64,000 nucleotides of DNA from Affinundibacterium nitidum (GTDB lineage: Bacteria > Pseudomonadota > Gammaproteobacteria > Burkholderiales > Burkholderiaceae_D). The stretch spans positions 1,721,885 through 1,785,884 of the forward strand of contig NZ_JACOFZ010000001.1 of the NCBI RefSeq assembly GCF_014284155.1, read 5' to 3'. Positions 1-9,459 of this stretch are shown here, piece by piece. Under the pieces are notes generated by a model. That model made no database searches, had not been told where the DNA came from, and saw nothing but the letters and a program-made list of their open reading frames with translations. Position 1 is the stretch's first letter. Each line of letters starts with the position of its first letter. The position numbers and the translations under genes were made by a program.

Positions 1-1606
1 GATACACTTCTAGGAAGTAGGCAAGACCTTCCATCGTCTTATGCTCACTCATACGCTGACCTTTAGTGGTCTCAGGCATAGTCCAACTAAGATTATCAAT
101 GATCCACTGTGTTTGATTGTACGCAGCATCGAAATATTGCTGGGCGTCGAGGCGCCCTTCTCGCTTAGCGACCTCGTACATCATCAAGTTTGGAACGATC
201 GAGTGCCCTGGCGGAAATTGTCCTTTGCCTGTTCCAAGCTGGGTATAAACCTGAAACATGTTACCAGTAAGTGTGCTGCTAATCTCATACTTACTCATAT
301 TGCCAATACCCAGATGAGCCCAGTTCCCGAACGTATAATTCTTAACGGTATCGTAATCAGCCTTTGAAATATATTCCTTCATCATCGGATAGGCATAAAG
401 GAATGCAGCCAATTCTCCTTTAAAGAGTGGGTGGTTTCCAGTTGCAGTATTGTTGTACGTGATGATTCGATCGACACCCCAATGAATCATTTTCACGATA
501 TCTGGTGGATTACCAATTGGTGCTCCCAATGATTGATATGCTGAATTAAATGAATACACAATCTGTTTTGGCATTCGGTCATAGGCACTTGGATTGGACA
601 TGTACATTTGCACCAAGCTCGATACTTCAAACGAAAACTGATGTGAATCCCGCCAACCGACGCCAGCCGTGCAGGTATTACTGACCGGAGAATAACAACG
701 CGCATCAACCATAAAATCTATCGCAGGCTGATACGAGACACGCTCTATCCAATTCGGTCCTATCGAAAAAGGGTACGATGTTTTACCGCCAGCCGAAATA
801 ACATACTCACCAGTATCAAATGGTGTTGAGGAATTAAAGGAACTTAAAAAGGCACTAAAGTCCCCTACATGGCCATTGATGGTTCCTGTAAAAAGCGGTG
901 TTGTTTGACCAGCTTTCGTAATCGTAAAACTTGTTCCATCCGGTAAAAGTGGAGCTGTAAAGCGCTTAGGTTTGTCAAGGTTGTAACCACTTAAGTTAAT
1001 CAAAATATCCGTCTTTGGTGCTAAGCCATACACGGGCGCAACAGGATCTGTCGCTAAGGCAGGGCAGCCACCAAGCGACTCATCAAAAATCTTAAGTTCC
1101 TTCAAGCGCACGTAACCAGCATCGGTTGAATAAAGGCGAACTTTGCTTGCACTAACGACTGAAGAGAACTGCAATACGACATTTGTCGACGTATTGCCCG
1201 TCATCGCGGCACCAGGAACATCAAGCCAACTTGAACCACTCCAGTACTGAATCTTTGCGTTTGCGATTGCACTACCTGAAGCATAACCGGAGTGAACATG
1301 CGCGCAGTTAAGGCTAATGCTCGCACCAAGGTCAATTTCCAAAGTATGCGGTCCAGCCGTATTTGCACTTACCCAACGAGAGGTATCAGAGATCACACCA
1401 TCAACCGCATAGGTCGCTACATTTGGACTCAAAACAGAGTCAGCGACCACAGGCTTGCCTACAGCCACATTTGTACTCGAAGTCGGCAACGCCGCCAAAG
1501 CCAATCCACTTACAGAGCAAGCTGCCCCCACAACAATATAGGACCACCACCTCACTCGTTTTGTAGCGTCCTTCCCGCTACTTTTACCAATTTCACTATT
1601 CGTCAT
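1..1606 (-). CDS. Secreted discoidin (F5/8 type C) plus alpha-helical glycosidase-like protein, 3' end outside window
   Basis: The reading frame is open from an ATG at 1606 to the window edge (535 codons seen, no stop), so the C-terminus is missing. GAGGAAG lies 6-8 nt before the ATG. A membrane/signal segment (residues ~17-40, WWSYIVVGAACSVSGLALAA) is followed by a discoidin-like carbohydrate-binding domain (~45-180; NVAVGKPVVADS, SRWVSANTAGPHTLEIDLG, VRLKELKIFD). Next is a region like the Ig-like N-domain of GH9-type cellulases (ILINLSGYNLDKPKRF, GEYVISAGGKTSYPFSIG), then a long helical part that could be an (alpha/alpha)6 barrel. I infer a cell-surface or secreted polysaccharide-active enzyme. 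The catalytic family is not recognised and the catalytic residues may lie outside the window. It is divergent from the sugar-acid operon at 1958 and shares its putative operator. Confidence 0.65.
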   Translation of the reverse strand, partial: MTNSEIGKSSGKDATKRVRWWSYIVVGAACSVSGLALAALPTSSTNVAVGKPVVADSVLSPNVATYAVDGVISDTSRWVSANTAGPHTLEIDLGASISLNCAHVHSGYASGSAIANAKIQYWSGSSWLDVPGAAMTGNTSTNVVLQFSSVVSASKVRLYSTDAGYVRLKELKIFDESLGGCPALATDPVAPVYGLAPKTDILINLSGYNLDKPKRFTAPLLPDGTSFTITKAGQTTPLFTGTINGHVGDFSAFLSSFNSSTPFDTGEYVISAGGKTSYPFSIGPNWIERVSYQPAIDFMVDARCYSPVSNTCTAGVGWRDSHQFSFEVSSLVQMYMSNPSAYDRMPKQIVYSFNSAYQSLGAPIGNPPDIVKMIHWGVDRIITYNNTATGNHPLFKGELAAFLYAYPMMKEYISKADYDTVKNYTFGNWAHLGIGNMSKYEISSTLTGNMFQVYTQLGTGKGQFPPGHSIVPNLMMYEVAKREGRLDAQQYFDAAYNQTQWIIDNLSWTMPETTKGQRMSEHKTMEGLAYFLEVY

Positions 1607-1753
1607 TTTGTCTTCCTCGTTTGGACATATTTAGTTTTTGGAACTTGTTGTTGCAGCGCGCGTACGTCAATCTTGACCAATCAATCAATATGAAAAAAGA
1701 CTGAATTGAGTTGCTCAGTTTGGGAACAAGAAACCACAACATGGATATATTGC

Positions 1754-1775
1754 AGCACCAAATTTACAAAGTCAA
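1754..1775 (-). promoter_or_regulatory. Promoter with TTGGTGCT operator half-site for the 1606 gene
   Basis: On the minus strand TTGACT (1775-1770) resembles a -35 box. Exactly 8 nt further on is TTGGTGCT (1761-1754), followed by an AT-rich ATATAT that could serve as -10. The same geometry (TTGACA, 8 nt, TTGGTGCT) recurs before the TonB receptor at 22429-22408. I infer a repressor-controlled promoter; the IclR protein at 4145 is the obvious candidate regulator. The rest of 1607-1957 is AT-rich and holds no gene. Confidence 0.5.
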
Positions 1776-1896
1776 CATGAAACAACGTCAAAAAAAGAAG
1801 ATAACGAAACAACCTAACATATTGTTTTTTAATGATTTTAAACTCAAACGTATATCAATTAATGAAAAAAACTGCCAAAACACATCAATAAAATGT

Positions 1897-1926
1897 TTGC
1901 TTCTATAGCACCATATGTGACATAAT
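1897..1926 (+). promoter_or_regulatory. Promoter/operator of the sugar-acid operon
   Basis: TTGCTT (1897-1902) and CATAAT (1921-1926) are separated by 18 nt, a reasonable sigma-70 pair ending 31 nt before the ATG at 1958. TGCTTCTATAGCACCA (1898-1913) overlaps the -35 and spacer. It contains the inverted arms TGCT/AGCA, and the identical 16-mer occurs at 22551-22566 upstream of the TonB receptor operon. An operator is inferred from position and recurrence only. Confidence 0.5.
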
Positions 1927-1957
1927 CAACTCATTCATCACAGCCGAGGAAATCCAA

Positions 1958-2860
1958 ATGTCCCAACTTCAAGGCGTATTGCCAATTCTGCCCACCATCT
2001 TCCACGCAACTGGCGCAATCGATAAGGCTGGCACTAAAAATGTTTTGGAATACGTTATCAAGGCCGGGGCGGCGGGAGTTGTTTTTCCGGGTTTAGCAAG
2101 TGAGTACGACACACTTACTCGCGATGAACGAATTGAAATGACCGACTTAATTGGAAAATGGATCGCTGGGCGCATTCCATTTGTAGTAGGGGCAAGCGCT
2201 ACCACACAAGAAGATGCTGCACTCTACGCTGCTGCTGGCGCACGCGCCCGAGCTACCACAGCCATGATTCTCACACCGCACAAGTTGGCGGATAACCTAC
2301 CAGCAATGGCCGATTTTTTCAGGGAGATTCATGCCTCCACGGGAATGAAGATCATGCTTCAAAATGCACCCGCACCGATGGGCATCGGTCTTGCACTCGA
2401 TCGCGTTGCTTTACTTGCGAAAGAAGTGGATGGTATTTTCTATGTTAAGGAGGAAGCTGCACCTTCCGGACAACGGATTACAAAATTGACAGAGCTAGCT
2501 GGCAATTCTCTTGACGCCGTTTACGGAGGGGCTGGCGGGCGATATGTCATTGACGAATTGGCACGTGGAGCAAAAGGCACCATGCCAGCTTGTGAGATCA
2601 CTGAACTGCATGTCGAGATGGTTGCTCGATTTATGCGCGGCGACGAAAATGGTGCGCGGGACTTATTTGAACGTACACTTCCCTTGCTGAATATGCAGGC
2701 CAACTTTAGATGGCGGCTCACAAAAGCCGTTTTGAAAATGCGTGGGATTATTGAATGTGATTATGTTCGCGCTGCAGGACCGGCACTAGACACACATGAC
2801 CATGCTGAGCTAGCAGCATTAATGAAGCGCCTTTCAGATATTCTTCCATCAACGTACTAG
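1958..2860 (+). CDS. DapA-family (dihydrodipicolinate synthase/keto-deoxy sugar-acid aldolase) lyase
   Basis: This is a 300-residue TIM-barrel lyase of the DapA/NanA/KdgD superfamily, of normal family length. Lys164 in YVKEE matches the Schiff-base lysine. The usual catalytic tyrosine of the YNxP motif is replaced: here the motif reads LQNAP, with Gln135 at the Tyr position. The GxTGE-type loop is also degenerate (FPGLASEY). Such enzymes cleave or dehydrate 2-keto-3-deoxy sugar acids in the cytosol. The start has a purine-rich upstream GAGGAAATCCAA. The gene is followed after 8 nt by the dehydratase at 2869, so it probably acts on the product of that enzyme or a related acid. The exact substrate is not determined, and the missing Tyr argues for an atypical reaction. 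Confidence 0.8.
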   Translation: MSQLQGVLPILPTIFHATGAIDKAGTKNVLEYVIKAGAAGVVFPGLASEYDTLTRDERIEMTDLIGKWIAGRIPFVVGASATTQEDAALYAAAGARARATTAMILTPHKLADNLPAMADFFREIHASTGMKIMLQNAPAPMGIGLALDRVALLAKEVDGIFYVKEEAAPSGQRITKLTELAGNSLDAVYGGAGGRYVIDELARGAKGTMPACEITELHVEMVARFMRGDENGARDLFERTLPLLNMQANFRWRLTKAVLKMRGIIECDYVRAAGPALDTHDHAELAALMKRLSDILPSTY

Positions 2861-2868
2861 GATTCCAG

Positions 2869-4059
2869 ATGAATTTCGTAGAACAGAAATCGGCGGCTGT
2901 CGCGAAGGTTGAAACTTTCATTGTAAAGTCTGAGCGCGACACACCCTACCTTGGCCCACTAGGCCCCGGAGAGTCGATCAATTCAAGGGGATACATTGTT
3001 CGCAAAGGAAATGGCACTATTTACCCAACCGTCGACCGCTCTGTCGTCGTCAGAGTCACCACCGAAGATGGCGCTGAGGGTTGGGGCGAGACTTATGGGA
3101 TATGCGCACCGAAGGCAACCTGTGAGATCATCAATGATTTATTGGCGCCTGTGCTAATCGGACGCGTTCCAGATGATGTCGAATCTATTTGGGATAGTCT
3201 TTATGATCTCATGAGAGTGAGAGGGTGTTCGAGCGGATTCCATCTGGATGCCATCGCTGCAATTGACATTGCACTTTGGGATTTAAAAGCACAAGCCCAT
3301 GGTGTATCTGTGGCAGATTTAATCGGCCCGAAAATTGCGAACAGAGTACCCTGCTATCTTTCTGGCTTACCAGCCTCAACCATTGAAGAACGCGTGACGC
3401 TCGCTTGCGAATGGCAGAAGAAGGGAATTAACGCATTTAAGTTTGCTGCTGTTGTAAGCCATGAAGGCATCTACAACGAATTTGCAGCACTTCGAAAAGC
3501 GCTTGGCCCTAGCGCTGAAATCATGGTCGACTTGCATTGGAAATTTGGCGCAGATGAAGCGATTGAGCTAGCCACCGCATTGGAAGGATTTAAACCGCAT
3601 TTTCTGGAAGCACCAGTGAAGCCCGAGGATATCAGTGGACTTGCTGAGGTGTGCCTCAACAGTTCGACTCCTATCGCTGCCGGAGAGGAATGGTACACCG
3701 AACATGATGCACGTCTTCGACTCTCGACATTTCCTGTCGCTTACGTTCAACCTGAAATGGCACACACAGGTATTACCCAGTTTTGCAGAATCGCCAAACT
3801 TTGCCATGATCGAGGCCTCCTAATTGCCCCACATGCGACAGTAGGCGTCGGCATTTTCTTGGCCGCCAGCTTACAGGTCTCAAGTACGCTCAAGAATTTA
3901 TGGAAACATGAATGGCAGCATTCCGTCTTCGATCGCAACCTCGCGATGCTTGACACCGACATGAGTTGCAACGAAGGCTCATACCATGCACCTACCGGTA
4001 TTGGCATCGGCGTAAAGCCAAACAAGAAATTTTGGGAGCATGCTGAAATTGCTTTATAA
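2869..4059 (+). CDS. Mandelate racemase/enolase-superfamily sugar-acid dehydratase (galactonate dehydratase-like)
   Basis: This 396-residue protein has the full enolase-superfamily architecture: a capping domain (~12-140) and a barrel domain. Visible Mg2+ ligands are Asp221 (VDLHWKF), Glu247 (FLEAPV) and Glu273 (AAGEEW). His223 in the D-x-H pair and His322 in PHATVG correspond to the acid/base histidines of D-galactonate dehydratase (DgoD). It should remove water from an aldonic acid to give a 2-keto-3-deoxy acid. It is co-transcribed with the DapA-like lyase (8-nt gap). With the kinase, aldolase and lactonase of the minus-strand block at 16.4-19.6 kb it completes a De Ley-Doudoroff-type route. 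Galactonate is the likeliest substrate; arabinonate, fuconate or gluconate cannot be excluded. Confidence 0.82.
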   Translation: MNFVEQKSAAVAKVETFIVKSERDTPYLGPLGPGESINSRGYIVRKGNGTIYPTVDRSVVVRVTTEDGAEGWGETYGICAPKATCEIINDLLAPVLIGRVPDDVESIWDSLYDLMRVRGCSSGFHLDAIAAIDIALWDLKAQAHGVSVADLIGPKIANRVPCYLSGLPASTIEERVTLACEWQKKGINAFKFAAVVSHEGIYNEFAALRKALGPSAEIMVDLHWKFGADEAIELATALEGFKPHFLEAPVKPEDISGLAEVCLNSSTPIAAGEEWYTEHDARLRLSTFPVAYVQPEMAHTGITQFCRIAKLCHDRGLLIAPHATVGVGIFLAASLQVSSTLKNLWKHEWQHSVFDRNLAMLDTDMSCNEGSYHAPTGIGIGVKPNKKFWEHAEIAL

Positions 4060-4144
4060 ACAACGATCAACAAGCATCAACTATAGTCAATTTTCACGAC
4101 GATGCCTCATACTGTCTATTTTTTAGACCAAAGGGATATTCAAC

Positions 4145-4873
4145 ATGCGAACATCGTTAGGAGCACAGCCTAATCAGAGCTTAATTGATGGTATCGCGAC
4201 GCTACAAGCGCTCGCGACATCACCCGAACCGATTGGCGGTCGAGAATTGGCTCGGAGAATCAATCTAGAACCGACCAAGGTAAATAGGCTATTAAAGACA
4301 CTCACCCATCTTGGGATTGCGAGACAAACTAGCAACCGAAAATACACAGCAGGACCTGGAATGCATGTGCTCGCAGCGCAAAGTCTATTTGCCTCAGGCT
4401 TGATTAATCGAGCACTCCCAGCACTCGAAAATTTAAGGCAGTTTGGCCACACTGTTGCGCTAGGTGTGCTCTGGAATGACAACGTCAGCTATCTCTTCCA
4501 TGCACCTCCGGGACTTGAAGTATCGCGAGGTTTGGGAAGGATTGGACTTCTACCAGCAACGACTAGTGGTATCGGCATGGTGCTTCTATCGGAATTAGAT
4601 AACGAAGATGTTCGCCAAATCTATGAAGATCGTGAGATACCTCGCTATCCCGATGGTATCGACGCGCTCTTTTATAAACTAGATGAGATTCGAAAACTAG
4701 GCTATGCAAGGATTAAAGTTGAAGACGATCGCGGTCACCATATCGTCGCTGTATCTACTGGAGACCCGGTTCACGCTGGCTTGGCTCTGTCTGGATGGAT
4801 CCCTGAAGGTGCGACAGAAGAGCTCGTCGCAAGATTACGTTTAGGTGCGTCAGAAATAGGTCGTGAAACTTAG
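4145..4873 (+). CDS. IclR-family transcriptional regulator
   Basis: 242 residues. The N-terminal winged helix-turn-helix (~12-75: GGRELARRINLEPTKVNRLL, then a wing) and the C-terminal IclR effector-binding domain (~90-235; LPATTSGIGMVLLSE, VAVSTGD) are both recognisable. AAAGGG sits 9 nt before the ATG. Family members usually sense small sugar acids or aromatic acids and repress nearby catabolic operons. It lies directly after the dehydratase and before the transporter, so it is the best candidate to bind the TGCTTCTATAGCACCA/TTGGTGCT sites found upstream of 1606, 1958 and 22296. Confidence 0.85.
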   Translation: MRTSLGAQPNQSLIDGIATLQALATSPEPIGGRELARRINLEPTKVNRLLKTLTHLGIARQTSNRKYTAGPGMHVLAAQSLFASGLINRALPALENLRQFGHTVALGVLWNDNVSYLFHAPPGLEVSRGLGRIGLLPATTSGIGMVLLSELDNEDVRQIYEDREIPRYPDGIDALFYKLDEIRKLGYARIKVEDDRGHHIVAVSTGDPVHAGLALSGWIPEGATEELVARLRLGASEIGRET

Positions 4874-4917
4874 CCGAGCCTCCAATTAACTCTTTTTATC
4901 GAAAGCCGTATTGAACA

Positions 4918-6129
4918 ATGAATCAACAAAAAACTAGCAAGCTTCGTTGGGCAATATTGGCATTATTATTCTTGTCGACCGTATTAAACTATTTGGATCG
5001 GCAAGCGCTCTCCATCCTGACTGTAGAGATTCAAAAGGACATGCAAATGTCCACAATGGAATATGCCAGAATCGTACAGATATTCTTAGTGACATATACT
5101 ATTTCACTATTGGGAGCGGGTTGGATTACAGACAAACTCGGCACCAAAGTCTCATTAGCATTGTTTGTTGGCTGGTGGTCCATTGCCAACATGCTTACCG
5201 GGCTTGTTCAAAGTGTCTTCCAATTAGGTATAACACGGGCGTTGCTGGGCCTCGGCGAAGGGGGTAACTATACTGCCGCGCCAAAAGCAGTTTCGGAGCA
5301 CTTTGCCCCCAAAGAACGGGGAGTTGCAGTTGGTGTGTATACGGCTGGAGCCATGCTTGGCGCAACTATCGCCCCTCCACTTATTGTGTGGTTGGCCTCG
5401 ACCTATAATTGGCGTTCAGCGTTCTTCATCACTGGCGCCGCCGGGCTAGTTTGGCTTATTGTGTGGCTCGCTATTTATAAGTCTCCTGAATACTCCACCT
5501 CTGACGCAACTCCTTTGACACCGATACCACTGAGACTTATTCTTAAGGACCGCTCAGTTTGGTTACTCGCTTGTGCTCGCATGCTAGCTGATCCGGTATG
5601 GTATTTCTATTTGTTTTGGTTTCCCAAATACCTAGAAGAGAGTCAAGGAATGTCCCTACTGCAAGTAGCACAGTTAGCATGGATTGTTTATCTAGCCGCA
5701 GATATTGGCAGTCTTTCTGGCGGAATATTCTCCGGTTATTTGGTGAAAAGAGGCATGCATCCGCAAAAAAGTCGCTTGGTCGTTATCACAGTGGCAGCGA
5801 TGTTTGCTCCACTCGGCATGCTAATCGCAACGGGCCTAGAAACCCACTATATGCTAGGCCTAGCTGCTATGGTCGCATTCCTACATCTGATGTTCATGGT
5901 GAACATCACAACACTAATCGTCGACAAATATCCCTCGCGCGCCGTCGGTACTATATTCGGCATTATTGCCGCTGGAAGCAGCGTCGGTGGAATTTTATCG
6001 ACCCAGGTAGTAGGTCACTTCGCGGCCGCAAATCAGTATCAGATGCTGTTCGTATTCATGGGATTGCTACATCCAATAGCATGTGGCTTTACTTGGCTTT
6101 CAAGCAGGCAAAAACCAAACTTTGCCTAA
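4918..6129 (+). CDS. MFS transporter, anion:cation symporter (hexuronate/galactonate) type
   Basis: 403 residues with about 12 hydrophobic segments. The N-terminal LNYLDRQALSIL and the loop-2/3 motif GWITDKLGTK are typical of the ACS family (ExuT, DgoT, GudP). GLGEGGNYTAAPKAVSEHF matches the family's central signature region. It should import a sugar acid with protons across the inner membrane. It sits in the sugar-acid operon behind the IclR gene. A galactonate- or uronate-type substrate is inferred from context. Confidence 0.83.
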   Translation: MNQQKTSKLRWAILALLFLSTVLNYLDRQALSILTVEIQKDMQMSTMEYARIVQIFLVTYTISLLGAGWITDKLGTKVSLALFVGWWSIANMLTGLVQSVFQLGITRALLGLGEGGNYTAAPKAVSEHFAPKERGVAVGVYTAGAMLGATIAPPLIVWLASTYNWRSAFFITGAAGLVWLIVWLAIYKSPEYSTSDATPLTPIPLRLILKDRSVWLLACARMLADPVWYFYLFWFPKYLEESQGMSLLQVAQLAWIVYLAADIGSLSGGIFSGYLVKRGMHPQKSRLVVITVAAMFAPLGMLIATGLETHYMLGLAAMVAFLHLMFMVNITTLIVDKYPSRAVGTIFGIIAAGSSVGGILSTQVVGHFAAANQYQMLFVFMGLLHPIACGFTWLSSRQKPNFA

Positions 6130-6246
6130 TATTTTCCAAAACAATTCGACGCTTTCAAAAGTTTAAACAGTCAAAACTGGGATTAAGCCGCTACACGTTG
6201 GCCGCTGTGGGCTTCTCATTTCAAATACACTACCTACTGCGAAATT

Positions 6247-9036
6247 ATGAACACTCACCTATATAGCCAAGTCGACACGACTGACACAAATAAAGACGAG
6301 ATTCTTCGCAATGACATTCGCCAACTTGGACGAATATTAGGCGATACCGTTCGCGAACAGCATGGTGCAGAGATTTTTAATCTCATTGAGAACGTACGTC
6401 AGAATTCAATTCGTTTCAGTCGAGATCTCAATCGACCAGCGCGGCACGAATTGGAAAGTATTCTAGACTGCTTAACGAACGATCAAACAACACTACTTAT
6501 TCGCGCATTTAGCTACTTCTCCCATCTCACGAATATCGCGGAAGACCAGCACCATATACGTCGGACCCGCGCGCATTTAATAGGCGGATCGGCTGCACGA
6601 AAGGACAGTTTAGTAAATGCGATCTGCGAACTTCATAAAGCAGGGATTACCACAACGGCTCTACTCAATTTTTTCGAATCGGCAACGATTATCCCAGTGC
6701 TCACTGCACATCCCACGGAAGTTCAACGCAAGAGTATCTTGAATTGCCAGATGGTCATTACCCGCCTCCTAGACGAACGTGATCGAATAAAACTAACTCC
6801 AGAAGAACTTCACACAAACGAAGAAGGAATTAAACGAGCGATTCTGACTCTTTGGCAAACACGAATGTTACGAACATCCAAATTATCAGTGTTAGACGAA
6901 GTAGAAAACGGACTGAGTTTTTACGATCAAACATTTCTACGCGAGCTCCCACATCTGTATGCAAACTTAGAAGATCGAGCATTTCAATTTGACTCAAGCA
7001 GTAAGGAAATCGAACTACCAACATTTATGAAAATGGGTAGCTGGATAGGTGGTGACCGTGACGGCAATCCATTCGTCACCGCAGAAGTGCTCGAGGAAAC
7101 ACTTGCGATGCAAGCGAAGCGCGTTTTCCTGTTTTACTTTGATGAACTTCAAATGTTAAGTTCGCAGCTATCGATGGCCACACTGCTAGTTGAAGTTTCT
7201 TCGAAATTAGTCGCGTTAGCTGCCCTATCTCCAGATCAATCAGCGCATCGCGCTGATGAACCATATCGCCGAGCAATTAGCCACATTCAATCTAGGCTAT
7301 CGGCAACTTTCAATTGGCTAGCACTGAAAGAAATAGACAGTGGTGTGGCCAAGAACGAAAAAATGTCGCATCACTATTCTAGTGCTAAGGAGTTTGTTTC
7401 GGATCTTGATATCATCCATGAGTCTTTACATGCAAATGGGTCGATTGCACTCACAAAAGGTAGGCTTCGCCATCTTCGTCGCGCCGTACGTATTTTCGGT
7501 TTCTATCTAGCACCTATCGACCTCCGACAGAATTCAGACGTACACGAACGTGTTATTGCGGAACTATATTCTGCCGTAACTCCATCGGTAAACTACCTAG
7601 ACCTGGACGAGAATCAACGGGTGACTCTATTGATGAATGAAATTCGTTCAGCGCGACCGCTCACTTCAGATTACTTATCGTATTCAGATGAAACGCATTC
7701 TGAGTTAAGTATCTTTCGAGCAGCCTTTACGGCGCATCAAAAGTATGGAAAGGACGCTGTTCCGAACTGCATCATATCTAAAACCAATAGCGTATCAGAC
7801 ATACTTGAGGTCGCTTTGCTACTCAAAGAGTCTGGTTTACTACATCCGATTGAAGGAAAACTAGACGTCAATATCGTCCCATTGTTCGAAACCATTCATG
7901 ACCTGCAATCGAGCAGTAACATCATGAATAGTTTATTCAACATACAGCAATACACACGGCTATTAGAGAGTCGAGAAAATGCGCAGGAAGTCATGCTTGG
8001 CTACTCAGATAGCAACAAGGATGGTGGCTTCCTCACGTCTAACTGGGAACTGTATAAATCGGAACTTGAGCTCATCCGAGTATTTGCTAGACACAGGGTA
8101 CGTCTCCGCCTATTTCACGGCCGAGGCGGATCAGTCGGTCGCGGGGGTGGGCCCAGTTTCCAAGCAATCATCGCTCAACCTGCAGGCGCAGTTCAAGGTC
8201 AAATTCGACTCACTGAACAGGGAGAAGTGATTACCGCGAAGTACGGAAATCCAGAGTTAGGCCGGCGAAATCTAGAGGTGTTGGTAGCGGCCACATTAGA
8301 GGCAAGCCTGCTTGGCAAAGCGACCGAGGTTACCTCCCCTCTTTTTCTATCGACTATGGAAGAACTCTCACGCTTCGCGTTCCGCACTTATCGGCAATTA
8401 GTCTACGAAACAGAGGGGTTTGAACGCTATTTTTGGGAATCCACCGTGATATCTGAAATCGCGAATTTGAATATTGGAAGTAGACCCGCGTCCCGTAAAA
8501 AGACAAGCTCAATTGAAGATCTACGAGCCATTCCATGGGTATTTAGTTGGTCACAATGCCGCCTGATGTTGCCAGGTTGGTTTGGATTTGGTTCTGCCGT
8601 CGAAAGCTATATCGCTGCACACCCAGAAAATGGCCTAGAAACACTTCGATCGATGTTTAAGAGTTGGCCATTTTTCTCGAATTTGCTCTCAAATATGGAG
8701 ATGGTTTTGGCAAAAAGTGATATCGGAATCGCGAGTCGCTATGCACAACTGGTAACCGACACTGGAATACGGCATCTGATATTTTCGCATCTCGCGCTCG
8801 AACATGAAACCACGATCTCTATGCTAAAGGCAATATCCCAGCAGGACGAATTACTCGAAGCAAATCCGCTTTTGAAACGGTCCATATCCAACCGTTTCCC
8901 CTACCTTGCGCCATTAAATCATGTCCAAGTGGAATTACTCAAGCGCTACCGTAATGGCGATCTCGACGAGCGAGTAAGGCGAGGTATTCATTTATCGATA
9001 AACGGTATCGCTGCTGGGCTACGAAATAGCGGTTAA
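6247..9036 (+). CDS. ppc: Phosphoenolpyruvate carboxylase
   Basis: Full-length 929-residue PEPC, which carboxylates PEP to oxaloacetate in the cytosol. Visible signatures are TAHPTEVQRKS with catalytic His155, GSWIGGDRDGNPFV, the glycine-rich loop FHGRGGSVGRGGGP, LMLPGWFGFGSA, and the C-terminal INGIAAGLRNSG (usual ending RNTG). It lies 117 nt after the transporter, with no convincing terminator between, so it may be read with the sugar-acid operon. A pathway that yields pyruvate and glyceraldehyde 3-phosphate needs anaplerosis, which would explain the position (inference). Whether this is the only PEPC of the genome cannot be seen here. Confidence 0.95.
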   Translation: MNTHLYSQVDTTDTNKDEILRNDIRQLGRILGDTVREQHGAEIFNLIENVRQNSIRFSRDLNRPARHELESILDCLTNDQTTLLIRAFSYFSHLTNIAEDQHHIRRTRAHLIGGSAARKDSLVNAICELHKAGITTTALLNFFESATIIPVLTAHPTEVQRKSILNCQMVITRLLDERDRIKLTPEELHTNEEGIKRAILTLWQTRMLRTSKLSVLDEVENGLSFYDQTFLRELPHLYANLEDRAFQFDSSSKEIELPTFMKMGSWIGGDRDGNPFVTAEVLEETLAMQAKRVFLFYFDELQMLSSQLSMATLLVEVSSKLVALAALSPDQSAHRADEPYRRAISHIQSRLSATFNWLALKEIDSGVAKNEKMSHHYSSAKEFVSDLDIIHESLHANGSIALTKGRLRHLRRAVRIFGFYLAPIDLRQNSDVHERVIAELYSAVTPSVNYLDLDENQRVTLLMNEIRSARPLTSDYLSYSDETHSELSIFRAAFTAHQKYGKDAVPNCIISKTNSVSDILEVALLLKESGLLHPIEGKLDVNIVPLFETIHDLQSSSNIMNSLFNIQQYTRLLESRENAQEVMLGYSDSNKDGGFLTSNWELYKSELELIRVFARHRVRLRLFHGRGGSVGRGGGPSFQAIIAQPAGAVQGQIRLTEQGEVITAKYGNPELGRRNLEVLVAATLEASLLGKATEVTSPLFLSTMEELSRFAFRTYRQLVYETEGFERYFWESTVISEIANLNIGSRPASRKKTSSIEDLRAIPWVFSWSQCRLMLPGWFGFGSAVESYIAAHPENGLETLRSMFKSWPFFSNLLSNMEMVLAKSDIGIASRYAQLVTDTGIRHLIFSHLALEHETTISMLKAISQQDELLEANPLLKRSISNRFPYLAPLNHVQVELLKRYRNGDLDERVRRGIHLSINGIAAGLRNSG

Positions 9037-9459
9037 TGTCTGACATCGCCATACAAAGGTAAGCAATAAGGCAGTTTAAGCAGGCCTCTATAATTACTCC
9101 TATTAAGAGAGTGGGGAGCGCTATTTCTTTCTGAAGTGACCTCACTTCACACGAGATTCGCATGCACCATATATTCCTTATCTGGGAATAACTTCGAGGT
9201 CAATTCGTCGTGTACGATTTATCCCAAAAACCAATAATTGAATTGACTATCTAGACACGATATCGTTACAGTATGTTGTACCTACGTTCAATGATTTCGA
9301 GAATAGAAAAAGGGCAGGAGTGAAGTAATTTAATTGAGAATTCATAAGAAAAATGATCTTGTTCCCATCATTTGCCATTATGAATGCCCGCTTAAGAAAA
9401 TGACTCCACTCCCACTTCGGCAACTTGGAGACTTAGCTCTCCACGCTCAAAGGTGATGA
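9037..9459. other. Intergenic stretch with an 18-bp palindrome
   Basis: No gene is supported in these 423 bases. TGAAGTGACCTCACTTCA at 9132-9149 is a perfect inverted repeat (8-bp arms, 2-nt centre). It could be an operator, or a hairpin ending ppc transcription, but no T-run follows it. AAAGGTGATGA just before 9460 is the ribosome binding site of the next gene. Confidence 0.5.

Noticed and set aside
1292-1693. 133-codon plus-strand frame at the left end
   Set aside because: It lies antisense to the discoidin-domain gene, which has a clear ribosome site, signal segment and domain structure.
5598-6266. 222-codon plus-strand frame overlapping the MFS gene
   Set aside because: It is a shadow frame of the transporter, rich in Arg/Ser, and runs past the transporter stop without family resemblance.
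9132-9149. Rho-independent terminator of ppc
   Set aside because: The palindrome is perfect but has only a 2-nt centre and no T-run; an operator is at least as likely, so it is only listed with the intergenic stretch.
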